DNA of 13,303 nucleotides, taken from Thermoplasmata archaeon (GTDB lineage Archaea > Thermoplasmatota > E2 > DHVEG-1). Below the pieces are notes generated by a model. It had not been told where the DNA came from, did not search any database, and saw only the letters and a list, made by a program, of their open reading frames with translations. The stretch is from positions 1-13,303 of the forward strand of contig JAUWGL010000008.1 of assembly GCA_030606465.1 (NCBI GenBank), read 5' to 3'. Each line of letters begins with the position of its first letter. The stretch's first letter is position 1. Positions 1 to 6,642 of the stretch are shown here, piece after piece. The translations under genes were made by a program, and so were the position numbers.

Positions 1-40
1 GCTTTAAACACAGCAGTTGTTAACAGGAGTTTGCAGAAAT

Positions 41-394
41 ATGAGTTTGTCAGAACGTATCGGAAATCTGTTCTTCTTTTCAAAGAAAAAACGTAGAAAA
101 AAAGAAGACATAGAAGAGGAAGAAAACTATAAAGAAAGATTGTTATGCCGTTTTGTGTTAGATGGAGCAGGGAAAAAAATCGGGGAGAGCATAGCAATAG
201 ATGAAGACATTCTTATAATAAAATCAGATGATAAATATCTCGGTGTCCCCCTAAAACATATAGAAGAAGAAGGAAAAACACTATTAGTTAAAGGACTTGT
301 CGACCGGGATAAAGCAGAAGAAATGGGAGAAAAATGGCGACATGAATCCTTCCATGAGATAGAACATCCTAAAGGAGCTGAAGATGGATTTTGA
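41..394 (+). CDS. Small basic/acidic-linker beta-barrel protein (DUF5749-like)
   Basis: A 117-residue protein of unknown function. Residues about 12-30 are a charged low-complexity stretch, Lys/Arg-rich then Glu-rich. It is followed by a compact region with a beta pattern (ERLLCRFVLDGAGKKIGES, then DEDILIIKSDDKYLGVPLKHI) and a helical tail with DRDKAEEMGEKW. This resembles the small archaeal DUF5749 / PRC-barrel-like proteins; the family call is from memory of the pattern and is moderate. I chose ATG 41 because a purine-rich AGGAG lies at 26-30, whereas the upstream TTG at 17 has no support. The last codons overlap the pth2 start by 11 nt, which suggests co-transcription and translational coupling. 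A nucleic-acid or ribosome-linked role would fit the neighbour but is only inference. Confidence 0.75.
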   Translation: MSLSERIGNLFFFSKKKRRKKEDIEEEENYKERLLCRFVLDGAGKKIGESIAIDEDILIIKSDDKYLGVPLKHIEEEGKTLLVKGLVDRDKAEEMGEKWRHESFHEIEHPKGAEDGF

Positions 395-743
395 ATATAA
401 AATGGTAATTGTAACTAGAAAGGATCTTAAACTTTCATCAGGAAAACTCGCAGCTCAGGTTGCACATGCAGCGGTGGCCTGCGCTTTTTCTACTAAGAAA
501 AATAATTCAAAATGGTTTAATAAATGGCAAAATGAGGGTGGTAAGAAAGCCATTGTTAAAGTTGATTGTGTAGAGGATTTTTTCTCTCTTAAAGAAAAAG
601 CAGAGCAACTCAAAATTGGAACACATATAATTGAGGATGCAGGTCATACAGAGATACCTGCTGGTACTAAAACAGTTCTTGGCCTTGGTCCTGCACCTAG
701 TAATATTATTGATCAAGTAACTGGAGATTTACCCTTACTATAA
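384..743 (+). CDS. pth2: Peptidyl-tRNA hydrolase, archaeal/eukaryotic type (Pth2)
   Basis: Cytosolic enzyme that cleaves the ester bond of peptidyl-tRNA released from stalled ribosomes, recycling tRNA. The 119-residue length is normal for archaeal Pth2. The N-terminal family motif is clear: VTRKDLKLSSGKLAAQVAHA, with the conserved Lys21 and His28. The second signature, EDAGHTEIPAGTKTVLGLGP, starts at residue 84 and carries Asp85 and Thr89. The family's usual C-terminus, ending in TGDLPLL, is intact. ATG 384 is chosen because GGAG at 374-377 lies six nucleotides upstream; a later in-frame ATG at 402 would remove only six residues. The gene overlaps the preceding small protein and ends before a convergent gene. 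This identification is secure. Confidence 0.97.
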   Translation: MDFEYKMVIVTRKDLKLSSGKLAAQVAHAAVACAFSTKKNNSKWFNKWQNEGGKKAIVKVDCVEDFFSLKEKAEQLKIGTHIIEDAGHTEIPAGTKTVLGLGPAPSNIIDQVTGDLPLL

Positions 744-812
744 TGATAGATTTTGAGAAGAGAAAAAATAGTTATTTTATATCTTTTTTATAAGCCTTGT
801 TAGACTGTTTTA
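744..812. terminator. Convergent intergenic region with T-tracts for both strands
   Basis: This short gap separates pth2 (plus) from the PQQ/PKD gene (minus). On the plus strand a T-rich run lies at 774-790, ending in six Ts. Read on the minus strand, the A-rich plus sequence at 758-770 becomes a T-rich tract after the minus-strand gene. Archaeal RNA polymerase commonly terminates at such oligo-T stretches without a hairpin, so both transcripts plausibly end here. I see no convincing stem-loop. Confidence 0.5.
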
Positions 813-2732
813 TTATGATCCTTCAGAGCTTTGTAAAAGACTGAAAACAAGAGCAGCTGAAAGTATGATTCCAAATGCAACAACTAGGGGTGAAGGTCTT
901 TTTATTTCTAATATGGCACTGTTATGGCGTTGTTCATCAGTATCATTATCATATGCTACTGCTTTTACCGTGTATTTCCCAAGGAGATGTTTCCATATAT
1001 TAGATGGTTCCCAATCCCAAGTATAAGGCGCCTCATAATCAACATATCTTGGAGTGGCTTCATCATTTATGTAGAATTCTACTTTTGTTATATTGGTTTG
1101 TGCATCTGAAGCATCTACTTTTATTTCGATTTCTCCAATCAGGTAGGGTTTACGGAAATCAAGCCAGAAATCCCTGATTTTTTTGTTAAATAGATAAAGA
1201 GATTTTTCAGGTTCTATAAACTTGACAGAAGGCAAAAGGTTTACTTGTACAGTAACTTTTTTTGTAACAGTATCTGTATTGTCATCATCATCTGTGACCT
1301 TTAAAGCCACATTATAATCACCTACTTTAGCCCATGAATGCGTTGGTTTTTTACCAGTTGCATCATCAAATCCTCCATCATCATCAAAATCCCATTCATA
1401 TTTCGTTATGGAACCATCTGGATCATTAGAATCTGATGCGTCAAAAGTAACTGTTTCATCTGTTTTTGGGTTCTGTGGAGTCCAGGTGAAATCAGCAGTT
1501 GGCATCTCGTCTCCTTCTTCACCCAAACAACACATGTCTCCTGCGCCGACAAAAAGTTTTCCGTCTGCTACAGCAAGTGTAGCCCATACATTACCCATTG
1601 AAGGCGAATTAAAACCAGTATATTCATCTCCATTTTCTGCATTTAAACAAACAACTTTGCCCCCATCAATGCTTCCTAGGCCAATATATACTTTTTCATC
1701 TGCAACAATTGGAGAATTTTTAATAGACTTATCGGGCGTATAACTCCATATTTCAGACCCATCAGTTATAGCTCTACAATAAACCTTATCATCGCTGGCA
1801 TATACTTTATTGTCCCATAAAGCAACAGAAGTACCACCCATATCAACTGCCCCAAGACAACTCCATATTTCAGTTCCATCATCAATATCTAGACAATGAA
1901 TACCATCTGAACAAACAAAGATTTTCCCATCTGTAACTGTTGGAGAACTACCACCATAACTACTAGTCCACTCAACAGCTCCATTATCAGCCGCTAAACA
2001 AAATGCTCCTATTATCCAGCCGTCTCCTAAATAAACTTCCATATCTCCATCTTTGTCACCATCGGTAACTACTGGAGAACTATGTGTTTCATAATTTGAA
2101 TTTTTCCATATTTTAACACCTGTTTCAGCATTTAAACAATATGTCGGACATGCAGTGAAAAATACTTCATAAACTCCATCTTCATCTATGTCAACAACAG
2201 CTGGAGAACAATCAATTCTACCACACTCTGTATCTGTATATGTCCATAGTTCAATACCATCATTAGCATCCAGACAATAGAGCTTTTCATCATCTGATCC
2301 AACAAAGACTTTACCATCAACAACTGTTGGAGATGAATCCACCCAACCACCAGTTGTATGAGCCCAGATTTCATGGCCATTGGTAATATCTAGACAATAA
2401 ACCTTTTGAGAGTTACGTGCTCCAAAATACACTTTTCCATCAACAACAGCAGGTGAAGAATCTTCAATACCCCAATCAGAGAATGTATAAGACCATAGGA
2501 GATTAGCTGTTTCAGGTGCATCAGAAGTAGAATAACCTGTATGATTCATATCATGCTGGAAAGTAGGCCACCAGTCAATATCAGAGTTCAAAACAGTTAT
2601 TTTTTCTGAAAAACTTTTGTCATATTTTTTTTCTGCATTTATACTTGTTGAACTTACAACTATTGAGCTTGCAACTACCAGCATCAACACAACCATTAAA
2701 ATTATTATTACTTTGTGTGCTTCATCTCTCAT
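813..2732 (-). CDS. Exported PQQ-like beta-propeller protein with PKD and Ig-like domains
   Basis: A 639-residue surface protein. Residues about 8-29 form a hydrophobic signal peptide or anchor. After the motif WWPTFQHDMNHTGYS comes a PQQ-like propeller (about 60-405) with some seven or eight repeats of the type SSPAVVDGKVYFG followed by VYCLDxxxGxEIW. Two blades carry calcium-loop-like acidic motifs (DIDEDGVYE near 178 and DGDKDGDME near 222), as in FG-GAP/VCBS repeats. Residues about 411-495 are a PKD domain (GSITKYEWDFDDDG). About 500-612 is an Ig-like domain (ITKVEFYINDE, YTVKAVAYDND). A hydrophobic helix at about 614-633 ends the chain, so it is probably anchored at its C-terminus with the bulk outside the cell. 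The role is likely binding or adhesion on the envelope. The sequence gives no support for an enzymatic PQQ cofactor function. Start ATG 2732 is the only sensible one before the signal peptide. Confidence 0.88.
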   Translation of the reverse strand: MRDEAHKVIIILMVVLMLVVASSIVVSSTSINAEKKYDKSFSEKITVLNSDIDWWPTFQHDMNHTGYSTSDAPETANLLWSYTFSDWGIEDSSPAVVDGKVYFGARNSQKVYCLDITNGHEIWAHTTGGWVDSSPTVVDGKVFVGSDDEKLYCLDANDGIELWTYTDTECGRIDCSPAVVDIDEDGVYEVFFTACPTYCLNAETGVKIWKNSNYETHSSPVVTDGDKDGDMEVYLGDGWIIGAFCLAADNGAVEWTSSYGGSSPTVTDGKIFVCSDGIHCLDIDDGTEIWSCLGAVDMGGTSVALWDNKVYASDDKVYCRAITDGSEIWSYTPDKSIKNSPIVADEKVYIGLGSIDGGKVVCLNAENGDEYTGFNSPSMGNVWATLAVADGKLFVGAGDMCCLGEEGDEMPTADFTWTPQNPKTDETVTFDASDSNDPDGSITKYEWDFDDDGGFDDATGKKPTHSWAKVGDYNVALKVTDDDDNTDTVTKKVTVQVNLLPSVKFIEPEKSLYLFNKKIRDFWLDFRKPYLIGEIEIKVDASDAQTNITKVEFYINDEATPRYVDYEAPYTWDWEPSNIWKHLLGKYTVKAVAYDNDTDEQRHNSAILEIKRPSPLVVAFGIILSAALVFSLLQSSEGS

Positions 2733-2772
2733 ATATATCTACGCCCCTAAAATATGTTATATTATAGCAACA

Positions 2773-2786
2773 TTTTAAATATATTC
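2773..2786 (-). promoter_or_regulatory. Probable TATA box for the PQQ/PKD gene
   Basis: On the minus strand the sequence reads AATATATTTAAAAT, preceded by a purine-containing stretch that could serve as a BRE. Its centre is about 47 nt before the start codon, which would give a leader of roughly 20 nt. A GGGG run near 2745 lies in that leader and could act as a weak ribosome-binding site. The surrounding DNA is very AT-rich, so other boxes are possible. Confidence 0.4.
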
Positions 2787-2814
2787 TTGTAATATAAATA
2801 TTTCTATATTTAAA

Positions 2815-3032
2815 TTGTCGTTTTTGTCTGATGTAAGAAACTGAATTATGCATTTTTTATACACGCTCTATTTTCATATTACCTTTGCATAATGCGACAT
2901 ATATGGTTGAATATTTTTCTCTAGTAATCATTACTTTTTCCCCTCCTGTTTTTTGCTCTCTTTACAATACAATATCCACAGTATCAACAAGTATTCCTAC
3001 AACTAGCATAATGTGCATCTAAAAAACGACAA
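2815..3032. repeat. 11-bp inverted repeat enclosing about 196 nt
   Basis: TTGTCGTTTTT (2815-2825) and AAAAACGACAA (3022-3032) are exact reverse complements. The interior has no ORF, and I found no target-site duplication outside the arms. The right arm, read on the minus strand, also forms a T-run that could terminate the upstream gene. The pairing may be functional, the relic of a small non-autonomous element, or chance in AT-rich DNA. Confidence 0.35.
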
Positions 3033-3045
3033 AAGTTGATGTATT

Positions 3046-3060
3046 AAAAGAAAAGAAAGA
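3046..3060 (-). terminator. Pyrimidine-rich terminator after the PGF-CTERM-type gene
   Basis: Just past the stop codon at 3074-3076, the minus strand reads CTTTCTTTTCTTTT, a typical archaeal oligo-T terminator. A second T-run on the same strand follows about 20 nt further on, inside the right arm of the inverted repeat. Confidence 0.45.
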
Positions 3061-3073
3061 GTTTTTTTGGTGT

Positions 3074-3760
3074 TTATTTCTTCCTTCTTAAAAGTATAAG
3101 TGCAATACCTATTGCTGCGATTACTGCGATTGTTTCAAAACCAGGTATTCCTTTGTCATCATTACTTGTTTTACTTGTCTGATTACCAGGTCCAGGAGAA
3201 ATTCCATTGTTACCAGATGTGTCTATGTTACTATGAGCATTAGGGTTCCAATCTACCCAATATTCTGTAAGTTGACTATTAGCCTCAGTATATTGCCAGG
3301 CTGTAGCATATAAATCAACTTTGGAAGTATCAGTTCCATATAAAGAAAACACTCCTGTGATTGTGTCTTCAGCGGTTTTTGTTACCACAGCACTAGCAGT
3401 TATTGTATAGTCCTCATTACAATAACCTACCGCTGATCCATTAGTGTACATGATCCAATATGTTGCATCTGCACTAGTATAATATGCGTAATATGCAATC
3501 AATTCTGAGTCTTCAATGATCCCATCAACTTTAAGAGTGAGTGTTAGTTGATCGCCATTTACTTCATAAGATACTTCTGTAATATCTATATTGTCTTTAT
3601 CCGCTATGTTAAATTCCCAGCCCCAATTACCATCGGATACTCTCCAATGAAAAACATCATCTGTTCCATCCTTTTCAGTTTCTGCTAAAGACGTGCTACT
3701 TGTTAAAATTAGTATAATAACTGCTCCAAAAATCAATATACCTTTTTTGCATATTTTCAT
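3074..3760 (-). CDS. Secreted protein with PGF-CTERM-type cell-surface anchor
   Basis: A 228-residue exported protein. An N-terminal signal peptide (KKGILIFGAVIILILTSSTSLA) is followed by an unrecognised, Tyr/Trp/Asp-rich beta-type domain (about residues 30-175). Next comes a Ser/Asn/Gly/Pro linker with an NQTS glycosylation sequon; another sequon, NGS, lies earlier. The C-terminus has the tripartite sorting form: GIPGFE at 204-209, a hydrophobic helix, then RRKK. This matches PGF-CTERM, the signal cut and lipid-attached by archaeosortase A, so the protein should sit on the outer face bound to an archaeal lipid. The domain pattern recalls beta-sandwich carbohydrate-binding or DOMON-like folds, but I cannot assign it. 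The start is ATG 3760, because AGGAGG (3770-3775, minus) lies nine nucleotides before it. A longer frame to 3793 would place that SD inside the gene and spoil the signal peptide. Confidence 0.85.
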   Translation of the reverse strand: MKICKKGILIFGAVIILILTSSTSLAETEKDGTDDVFHWRVSDGNWGWEFNIADKDNIDITEVSYEVNGDQLTLTLKVDGIIEDSELIAYYAYYTSADATYWIMYTNGSAVGYCNEDYTITASAVVTKTAEDTITGVFSLYGTDTSKVDLYATAWQYTEANSQLTEYWVDWNPNAHSNIDTSGNNGISPGPGNQTSKTSNDDKGIPGFETIAVIAAIGIALILLRRKK

Positions 3761-3769
3761 AAATATTTG

Positions 3770-3775
3770 CCTCCT
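3770..3775 (-). promoter_or_regulatory. Strong SD site fixing the start at 3760
   Basis: The minus strand carries a perfect AGGAGG nine nucleotides before ATG 3760. It decides the start of the PGF-CTERM-type gene, since the longer frame would contain this site within its coding sequence. Confidence 0.75.
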
Positions 3776-3796
3776 TTTATGCCAGTAGTTCAAAAC

Positions 3797-3810
3797 GGTT
3801 TTTAAATATG
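3797..3810 (-). promoter_or_regulatory. TATA box for the PGF-CTERM-type gene
   Basis: On the minus strand this reads CATATTTAAAAACC. Its centre is about 43 nt before the ATG at 3760, predicting transcription start near 3778 and a short leader that just includes the AGGAGG site. The promoter region is shared divergently with the DUF99 gene. Confidence 0.5.
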
Positions 3811-3834
3811 TCGAAAAAAAAGGGTATTGTAAAG

Positions 3835-3842
3835 TTTATTAG
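3835..3842 (+). promoter_or_regulatory. TATA box for a leaderless DUF99-operon transcript
   Basis: TTTATTAG is preceded by the purine-rich GTAAAG (BRE-like). Its centre is about 28 nt before the GTG at 3867, the classical archaeal TATA-to-TSS distance. No SD precedes the GTG, so the mRNA probably begins at or very near the start codon. Confidence 0.5.
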
Positions 3843-3866
3843 ATATGAATAGTTTTATTTTTTTGA

Positions 3867-4439
3867 GTGAAACAACAAATCAGATTACTAGGTATTGATG
3901 ATTCTCCTTTTACTTTTACTGACAAGTATGGAACTATTATCGGTGTTGTTATGCGTGGTGGAGAATACCTAGAAGGCGTATTAAAAAATCAGGTATCAAT
4001 CGATGGAGATGACGCAACATATGTTTGTAAACAGATGATAGAAAACACAAGACATAGAACACAGTTGAAAGCATTGCTACTTGATGGAATCGCCCTTGGA
4101 GGGTTTAACATTGTTGACATAGAAAAAATATACACTACAACTAATCTACCAGTTATAACTATAACCAGAGATAAACCTGATTTTGAAAAAATAAAACTTG
4201 CTTTACAAAAGAATTTTAAAGACTGGGAAAAAAGATTCAATCTTATGAAGAAAGGAAAACTATACGAGGTTAAAACAAGTCATAACCCTATTTATGTAAA
4301 ATGCATAGGCATAAACATTGAGGAGGCAAAAGAAATAATAAAGCTTTCAACAATACGAGGTGTCATACCTGAGCCTATACGCGTGGCTCATCTAATAGCA
4401 TCTGGTATTACACGAGGTGAATCATATGGGAAAGCCTAA
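3867..4439 (+). CDS. DUF99 family protein (endonuclease V-like fold)
   Basis: A 190-residue cytosolic archaeal protein of the DUF99 family (COG1628), whose normal length is close to this. Family hallmarks are LGIDDSPF (Asp11, Asp12), VVMRGGEYLEGV (Glu33) and LLLDGIALGGFNIVD (Asp73). The spacing of these acidic residues recalls endonuclease V, whose RNase H-like fold DUF99 is thought to share, so a metal-dependent nucleic-acid activity is possible; no biochemical role is established to my knowledge. The start is a GTG with no SD and a well-spaced TATA box, so translation is probably leaderless. The 3' end overlaps the ferredoxin start by 14 nt, which places it as first gene of the ferredoxin/reductase/NAD kinase run. 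Confidence 0.9.
   Translation: MKQQIRLLGIDDSPFTFTDKYGTIIGVVMRGGEYLEGVLKNQVSIDGDDATYVCKQMIENTRHRTQLKALLLDGIALGGFNIVDIEKIYTTTNLPVITITRDKPDFEKIKLALQKNFKDWEKRFNLMKKGKLYEVKTSHNPIYVKCIGINIEEAKEIIKLSTIRGVIPEPIRVAHLIASGITRGESYGKA
4414..4420 (+). promoter_or_regulatory. SD site choosing the ferredoxin start
   Basis: GAGGTGA, complementary to the 3' end of archaeal 16S rRNA, lies five nucleotides before ATG 4426. It argues against the GTG at 4417, which is part of the site itself. Confidence 0.7.
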
Positions 4440-4614
4440 AGCAAAAGTTGATCGCGAGAAATGTTTAGCATGTGGCGGATGTATCTCTGTTTGTCCACAG
4501 GATGCATTATCCTGGTATGGCAGTAAAGCCCTTGTTGATGATGAAAAATGTATAAGCTGTGCTATATGTATCCGAATATGTCCCGTTGGTGCGATTAGTG
4601 GGGAGGTGTACTAG
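4426..4614 (+). CDS. 2[4Fe-4S] ferredoxin, partner of geranylgeranyl reductase
   Basis: A 62-residue electron carrier with two complete four-cysteine cluster motifs: CLACGGCISVCP (Cys13, 16, 19, 23) and CISCAICIRICP (Cys42, 45, 48, 52). Each should hold a [4Fe-4S] cluster at low potential. It lies between DUF99 (14-nt overlap) and the geranylgeranyl reductase, whose ATG is one base past this stop codon. In methanogens a ferredoxin encoded beside the reductase has been shown to donate electrons for hydrogenation of archaeal lipid chains; the same job is inferred here from the adjacency. ATG 4426 is selected by the GAGGTGA site. Confidence 0.93.
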   Translation: MGKPKAKVDREKCLACGGCISVCPQDALSWYGSKALVDDEKCISCAICIRICPVGAISGEVY

Positions 4615-4615
4615 G

Positions 4616-5815
4616 ATGAAATATGATGTTGTAGTCGTTGGTGCTGGTCCAGCTGGTTGTGTTACGGCTCGTTTTGCTGCAGAAAATGGTGCAAAAGTTT
4701 TGATAATTGAACGTAGATCCGAGGTAGGTGTTCCTGTTCTTTGCGGTGAGGGTATTAGTAGAAAAATTGATGAGTGGGATATGCTTGAAGGAGATCGTTG
4801 GATTGCTGGTCGTATGGATGGTGCTCGTATTTATTCCCCTGATGGTACCATGGTGAAGCTTTCTGCTGATTTGGCTGGTAATGAAACAGGTTATGTGGTT
4901 TACAGGGATATTTTTGATCAGGAACTTGCACGTCGTGCTGTGAAAGCTGGTGTGAAGATAATGATGAATACTATGGCTATTGGTCTTTTGAAAGATAATG
5001 ATAAGATAACTGGTGTAAAAGCTAAACAGTTTGATGAAGAGGTTGATATTGAAGCAGACCTGGTTGTTGGTACTGATGGTGTGGAATCAAAAATAGGGCA
5101 ATGGGCAGGTATTGAAACACGTCTTAATCCTAAGGATTTAGAGACTTGTGCTCAGTATACGCTTACTAATGTTGAATGTACGGATGCATATTGTGATTTT
5201 TATCTTGGAAGAGAGATTGCCCCGGGTGGTTATATCTGGGTGTTTCCAAAAGGAAAGGATACTGCTAATGTTGGCATAGGGATTCTTGCAAGTCTTAGTG
5301 AATCAGGTATGGCTAAACAGCTTCTTGACAGGTTTATTGCTAATGACCCTCGATTTAAGAACAGTGAACCTATTCGTTTTCTTGCTGGTGCAGCACCTGT
5401 TGCTAATCCTGTTGAAACAGTTAGAGACAATCTAATATTGGTCGGTGATGCTGCTCGACATGTTGATGCGATAACAGGTGGGGGGCTTACCTGTTGTTTA
5501 GAGGGAGGAAAGATTGCTGGTGAGACAATTGGGAAGGCAGTTGAAGAACAAGATTTTAGTAAAGAAATGTTGTCTGCCTATGAAACAGGTTGGAAGGAGG
5601 CTTTTGGTAAGAAATTAAAACGGAATTATCTTGTTAAAGAAATAATGCTTGATTTCGATGATAAAACATTGAACATGCTTGCTGACTCGTTGAAAGATTA
5701 TAAGTTTGAGGGGATTAGTACTCTTAGGCTTATTAAAGCCCTGGTGTTGAAACATCCAACTCTGCTTATGAAGTTAAGGCATCTCATGAAGGTATCAAAA
5801 GAGGCGAAGGAGTAA
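4616..5815 (+). CDS. Geranylgeranyl reductase, FAD-dependent (digeranylgeranylglycerophospholipid reductase)
   Basis: A 399-residue FAD enzyme that saturates the isoprenoid chains of archaeal ether lipids at the membrane face. The N-terminal dinucleotide motif is VVVGAGPAG (residues 6-14), followed by an acidic end of beta-2 (IIERR). VPVLCGEGIS contains Cys43, conserved in archaeal homologues. The substrate-channel motif YIWVFPKG begins at 206. The second FAD motif LVGDAARHVDAITGGG has Gly277-Asp278, and a helical C-terminal region closes the fold. Length and motif order are normal. ATG 4616 is chosen because GGGAGGTG at 4601-4608 sits seven nucleotides upstream and the next residues lead straight into the Rossmann strand. 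It directly follows the ferredoxin gene, the likely electron donor, and precedes NAD kinase. Confidence 0.94.
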   Translation: MKYDVVVVGAGPAGCVTARFAAENGAKVLIIERRSEVGVPVLCGEGISRKIDEWDMLEGDRWIAGRMDGARIYSPDGTMVKLSADLAGNETGYVVYRDIFDQELARRAVKAGVKIMMNTMAIGLLKDNDKITGVKAKQFDEEVDIEADLVVGTDGVESKIGQWAGIETRLNPKDLETCAQYTLTNVECTDAYCDFYLGREIAPGGYIWVFPKGKDTANVGIGILASLSESGMAKQLLDRFIANDPRFKNSEPIRFLAGAAPVANPVETVRDNLILVGDAARHVDAITGGGLTCCLEGGKIAGETIGKAVEEQDFSKEMLSAYETGWKEAFGKKLKRNYLVKEIMLDFDDKTLNMLADSLKDYKFEGISTLRLIKALVLKHPTLLMKLRHLMKVSKEAKE

Positions 5816-5818
5816 AAA

Positions 5819-6637
5819 ATGAGTATGAAATGGGGACTTGTCTATAATATACATGTTAAAAAAGCTGTTTCATTAGCAAATGATGTACATGATTTCTTAA
5901 ATGAAAATGGAGAAGTATTTGTTGAAAAAAGCTTTACAAAAGAAAAAAATTTAGCAGGATACTCATTGGAGGAAATCAACAAAAAAGCTGATATTGTTGT
6001 TACAGTTGGTGGCGATGGTACTATCCTGCGGGCTTTGGAAAAAGTGGAGAAACCAGTTTTTGCTATAAACTCAGGGGGCATGGGTTTTCTATCAGAGGTT
6101 GAATCAAAATATGCAACTGGTGGATTAAAACAAGTAATAGCTGGAGATTACAATGTTGAAGAACGAGCTAAACTAAAAATAATGCTGGATGGGAAACGAC
6201 TTCCTGATGCAGCAAATGAGGTAACAGTGCAGACTTGCCGTATTGCGAAAATAATGTATCTTCAAATTTTTGTGGAAGATGATCTAATAGAAACATTAGG
6301 AGCAGATGGTGTGATAATTGCTACTCCGACGGGGTCAACAAGTTATGCTCTTAGTGTTGGTGGACCTATTCTTGATCCTTCTGTTAACGCCATGGTTATT
6401 GCTCCGCTTGCACCATTTAAGCTATCTGCTCGTCCATGGGTTGTTCCTTTAGAAAAAAAAATTGGGATAAAGCTTCTTGCGAAAAGTAAGGATTGTAAAC
6501 TTGTTATAGATGGTGAAAACCCTCAAAATGTTACAACAGATAGCGATATTGTCATTACTGGCTCTGAGAAGAAAGCAAGGTTTGTTCGTTTTGGGGAATC
6601 TTTTTATCAGATGGTTAGGCTTAAACTGGTGCGATAG
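5819..6637 (+). CDS. nadK: NAD kinase
   Basis: A 272-residue cytosolic enzyme phosphorylating NAD to NADP (archaeal forms may use ATP or polyphosphate). It has the catalytic GGDGT at 64-68 with Asp66, and INSGGMGFLSEV just after. Asn133-Glu134 lie in AANEVTVQ, and the substrate motif GADGVIIATPTGSTSY covers 161-176. The conserved SVGGPI and APLAPFKLSARP follow. All family residues I can check are present. ATG 5819 follows AAGGAG at 5807-5812 inside the end of the reductase gene, three nucleotides after its stop, so co-translation is likely. NADP made here serves anabolic reductions generally, and the operon with a lipid reductase is a sensible metabolic grouping. Confidence 0.95.
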   Translation: MSMKWGLVYNIHVKKAVSLANDVHDFLNENGEVFVEKSFTKEKNLAGYSLEEINKKADIVVTVGGDGTILRALEKVEKPVFAINSGGMGFLSEVESKYATGGLKQVIAGDYNVEERAKLKIMLDGKRLPDAANEVTVQTCRIAKIMYLQIFVEDDLIETLGADGVIIATPTGSTSYALSVGGPILDPSVNAMVIAPLAPFKLSARPWVVPLEKKIGIKLLAKSKDCKLVIDGENPQNVTTDSDIVITGSEKKARFVRFGESFYQMVRLKLVR

Positions 6638-6642
6638 AGATT

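Larger units (their letters stand above)
2733..3073. other. Non-coding AT-rich gap upstream of the PQQ/PKD gene
   Basis: No ORF with coding character is visible in these 341 nt on either strand. The left end should hold the promoter of the minus-strand PQQ/PKD gene. The right end holds T-tracts (minus strand) after the PGF-CTERM-type gene. Between them is an 11-bp perfect inverted repeat, TTGTCGTTTTT at 2815-2825 and AAAAACGACAA at 3022-3032. The motif GCATAAT occurs directly at 2887-2893 and 3006-3012, and inverted as ATTATGC at 2845-2851. Their function is unknown; they may be regulatory sites or the remnant of a small element. Confidence 0.5.

Noticed and set aside
1..96. An open frame from base 1 to a TAG at 94-96 that could be the tail of an upstream gene
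   Set aside because: It is only 31 codons, shows no recognisable motif, and would overlap the well-supported gene at 41 by 56 nt. It could still be real, but the window does not show enough.
1408..1743. A 111-codon plus-strand frame opposite the PQQ/PKD gene
   Set aside because: It is antisense to a clearly coding propeller/PKD region, has no SD, and its sequence mirrors the repeats of the real gene.
2186..2380. A 64-codon minus-strand frame within the propeller region
   Set aside because: It is an out-of-frame reading of the same repeats on the coding strand; the repeat structure makes long shadow frames common.
2733..3073. A small RNA gene or CRISPR-like array in the long gap
   Set aside because: There are no regularly spaced repeats and no stable GC-rich stem. 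The short repeats seen are too few and irregular to support either.
4417..4425. GTG start three codons earlier for the ferredoxin
   Set aside because: The GTG is itself part of the GAGGTGA ribosome-binding site for ATG 4426.
4559..4615. A longer N-terminus for the geranylgeranyl reductase
   Set aside because: It would overlap the second cluster motif of the ferredoxin in another frame and add residues before the Rossmann strand. The GGGAGGTG site points to ATG 4616.
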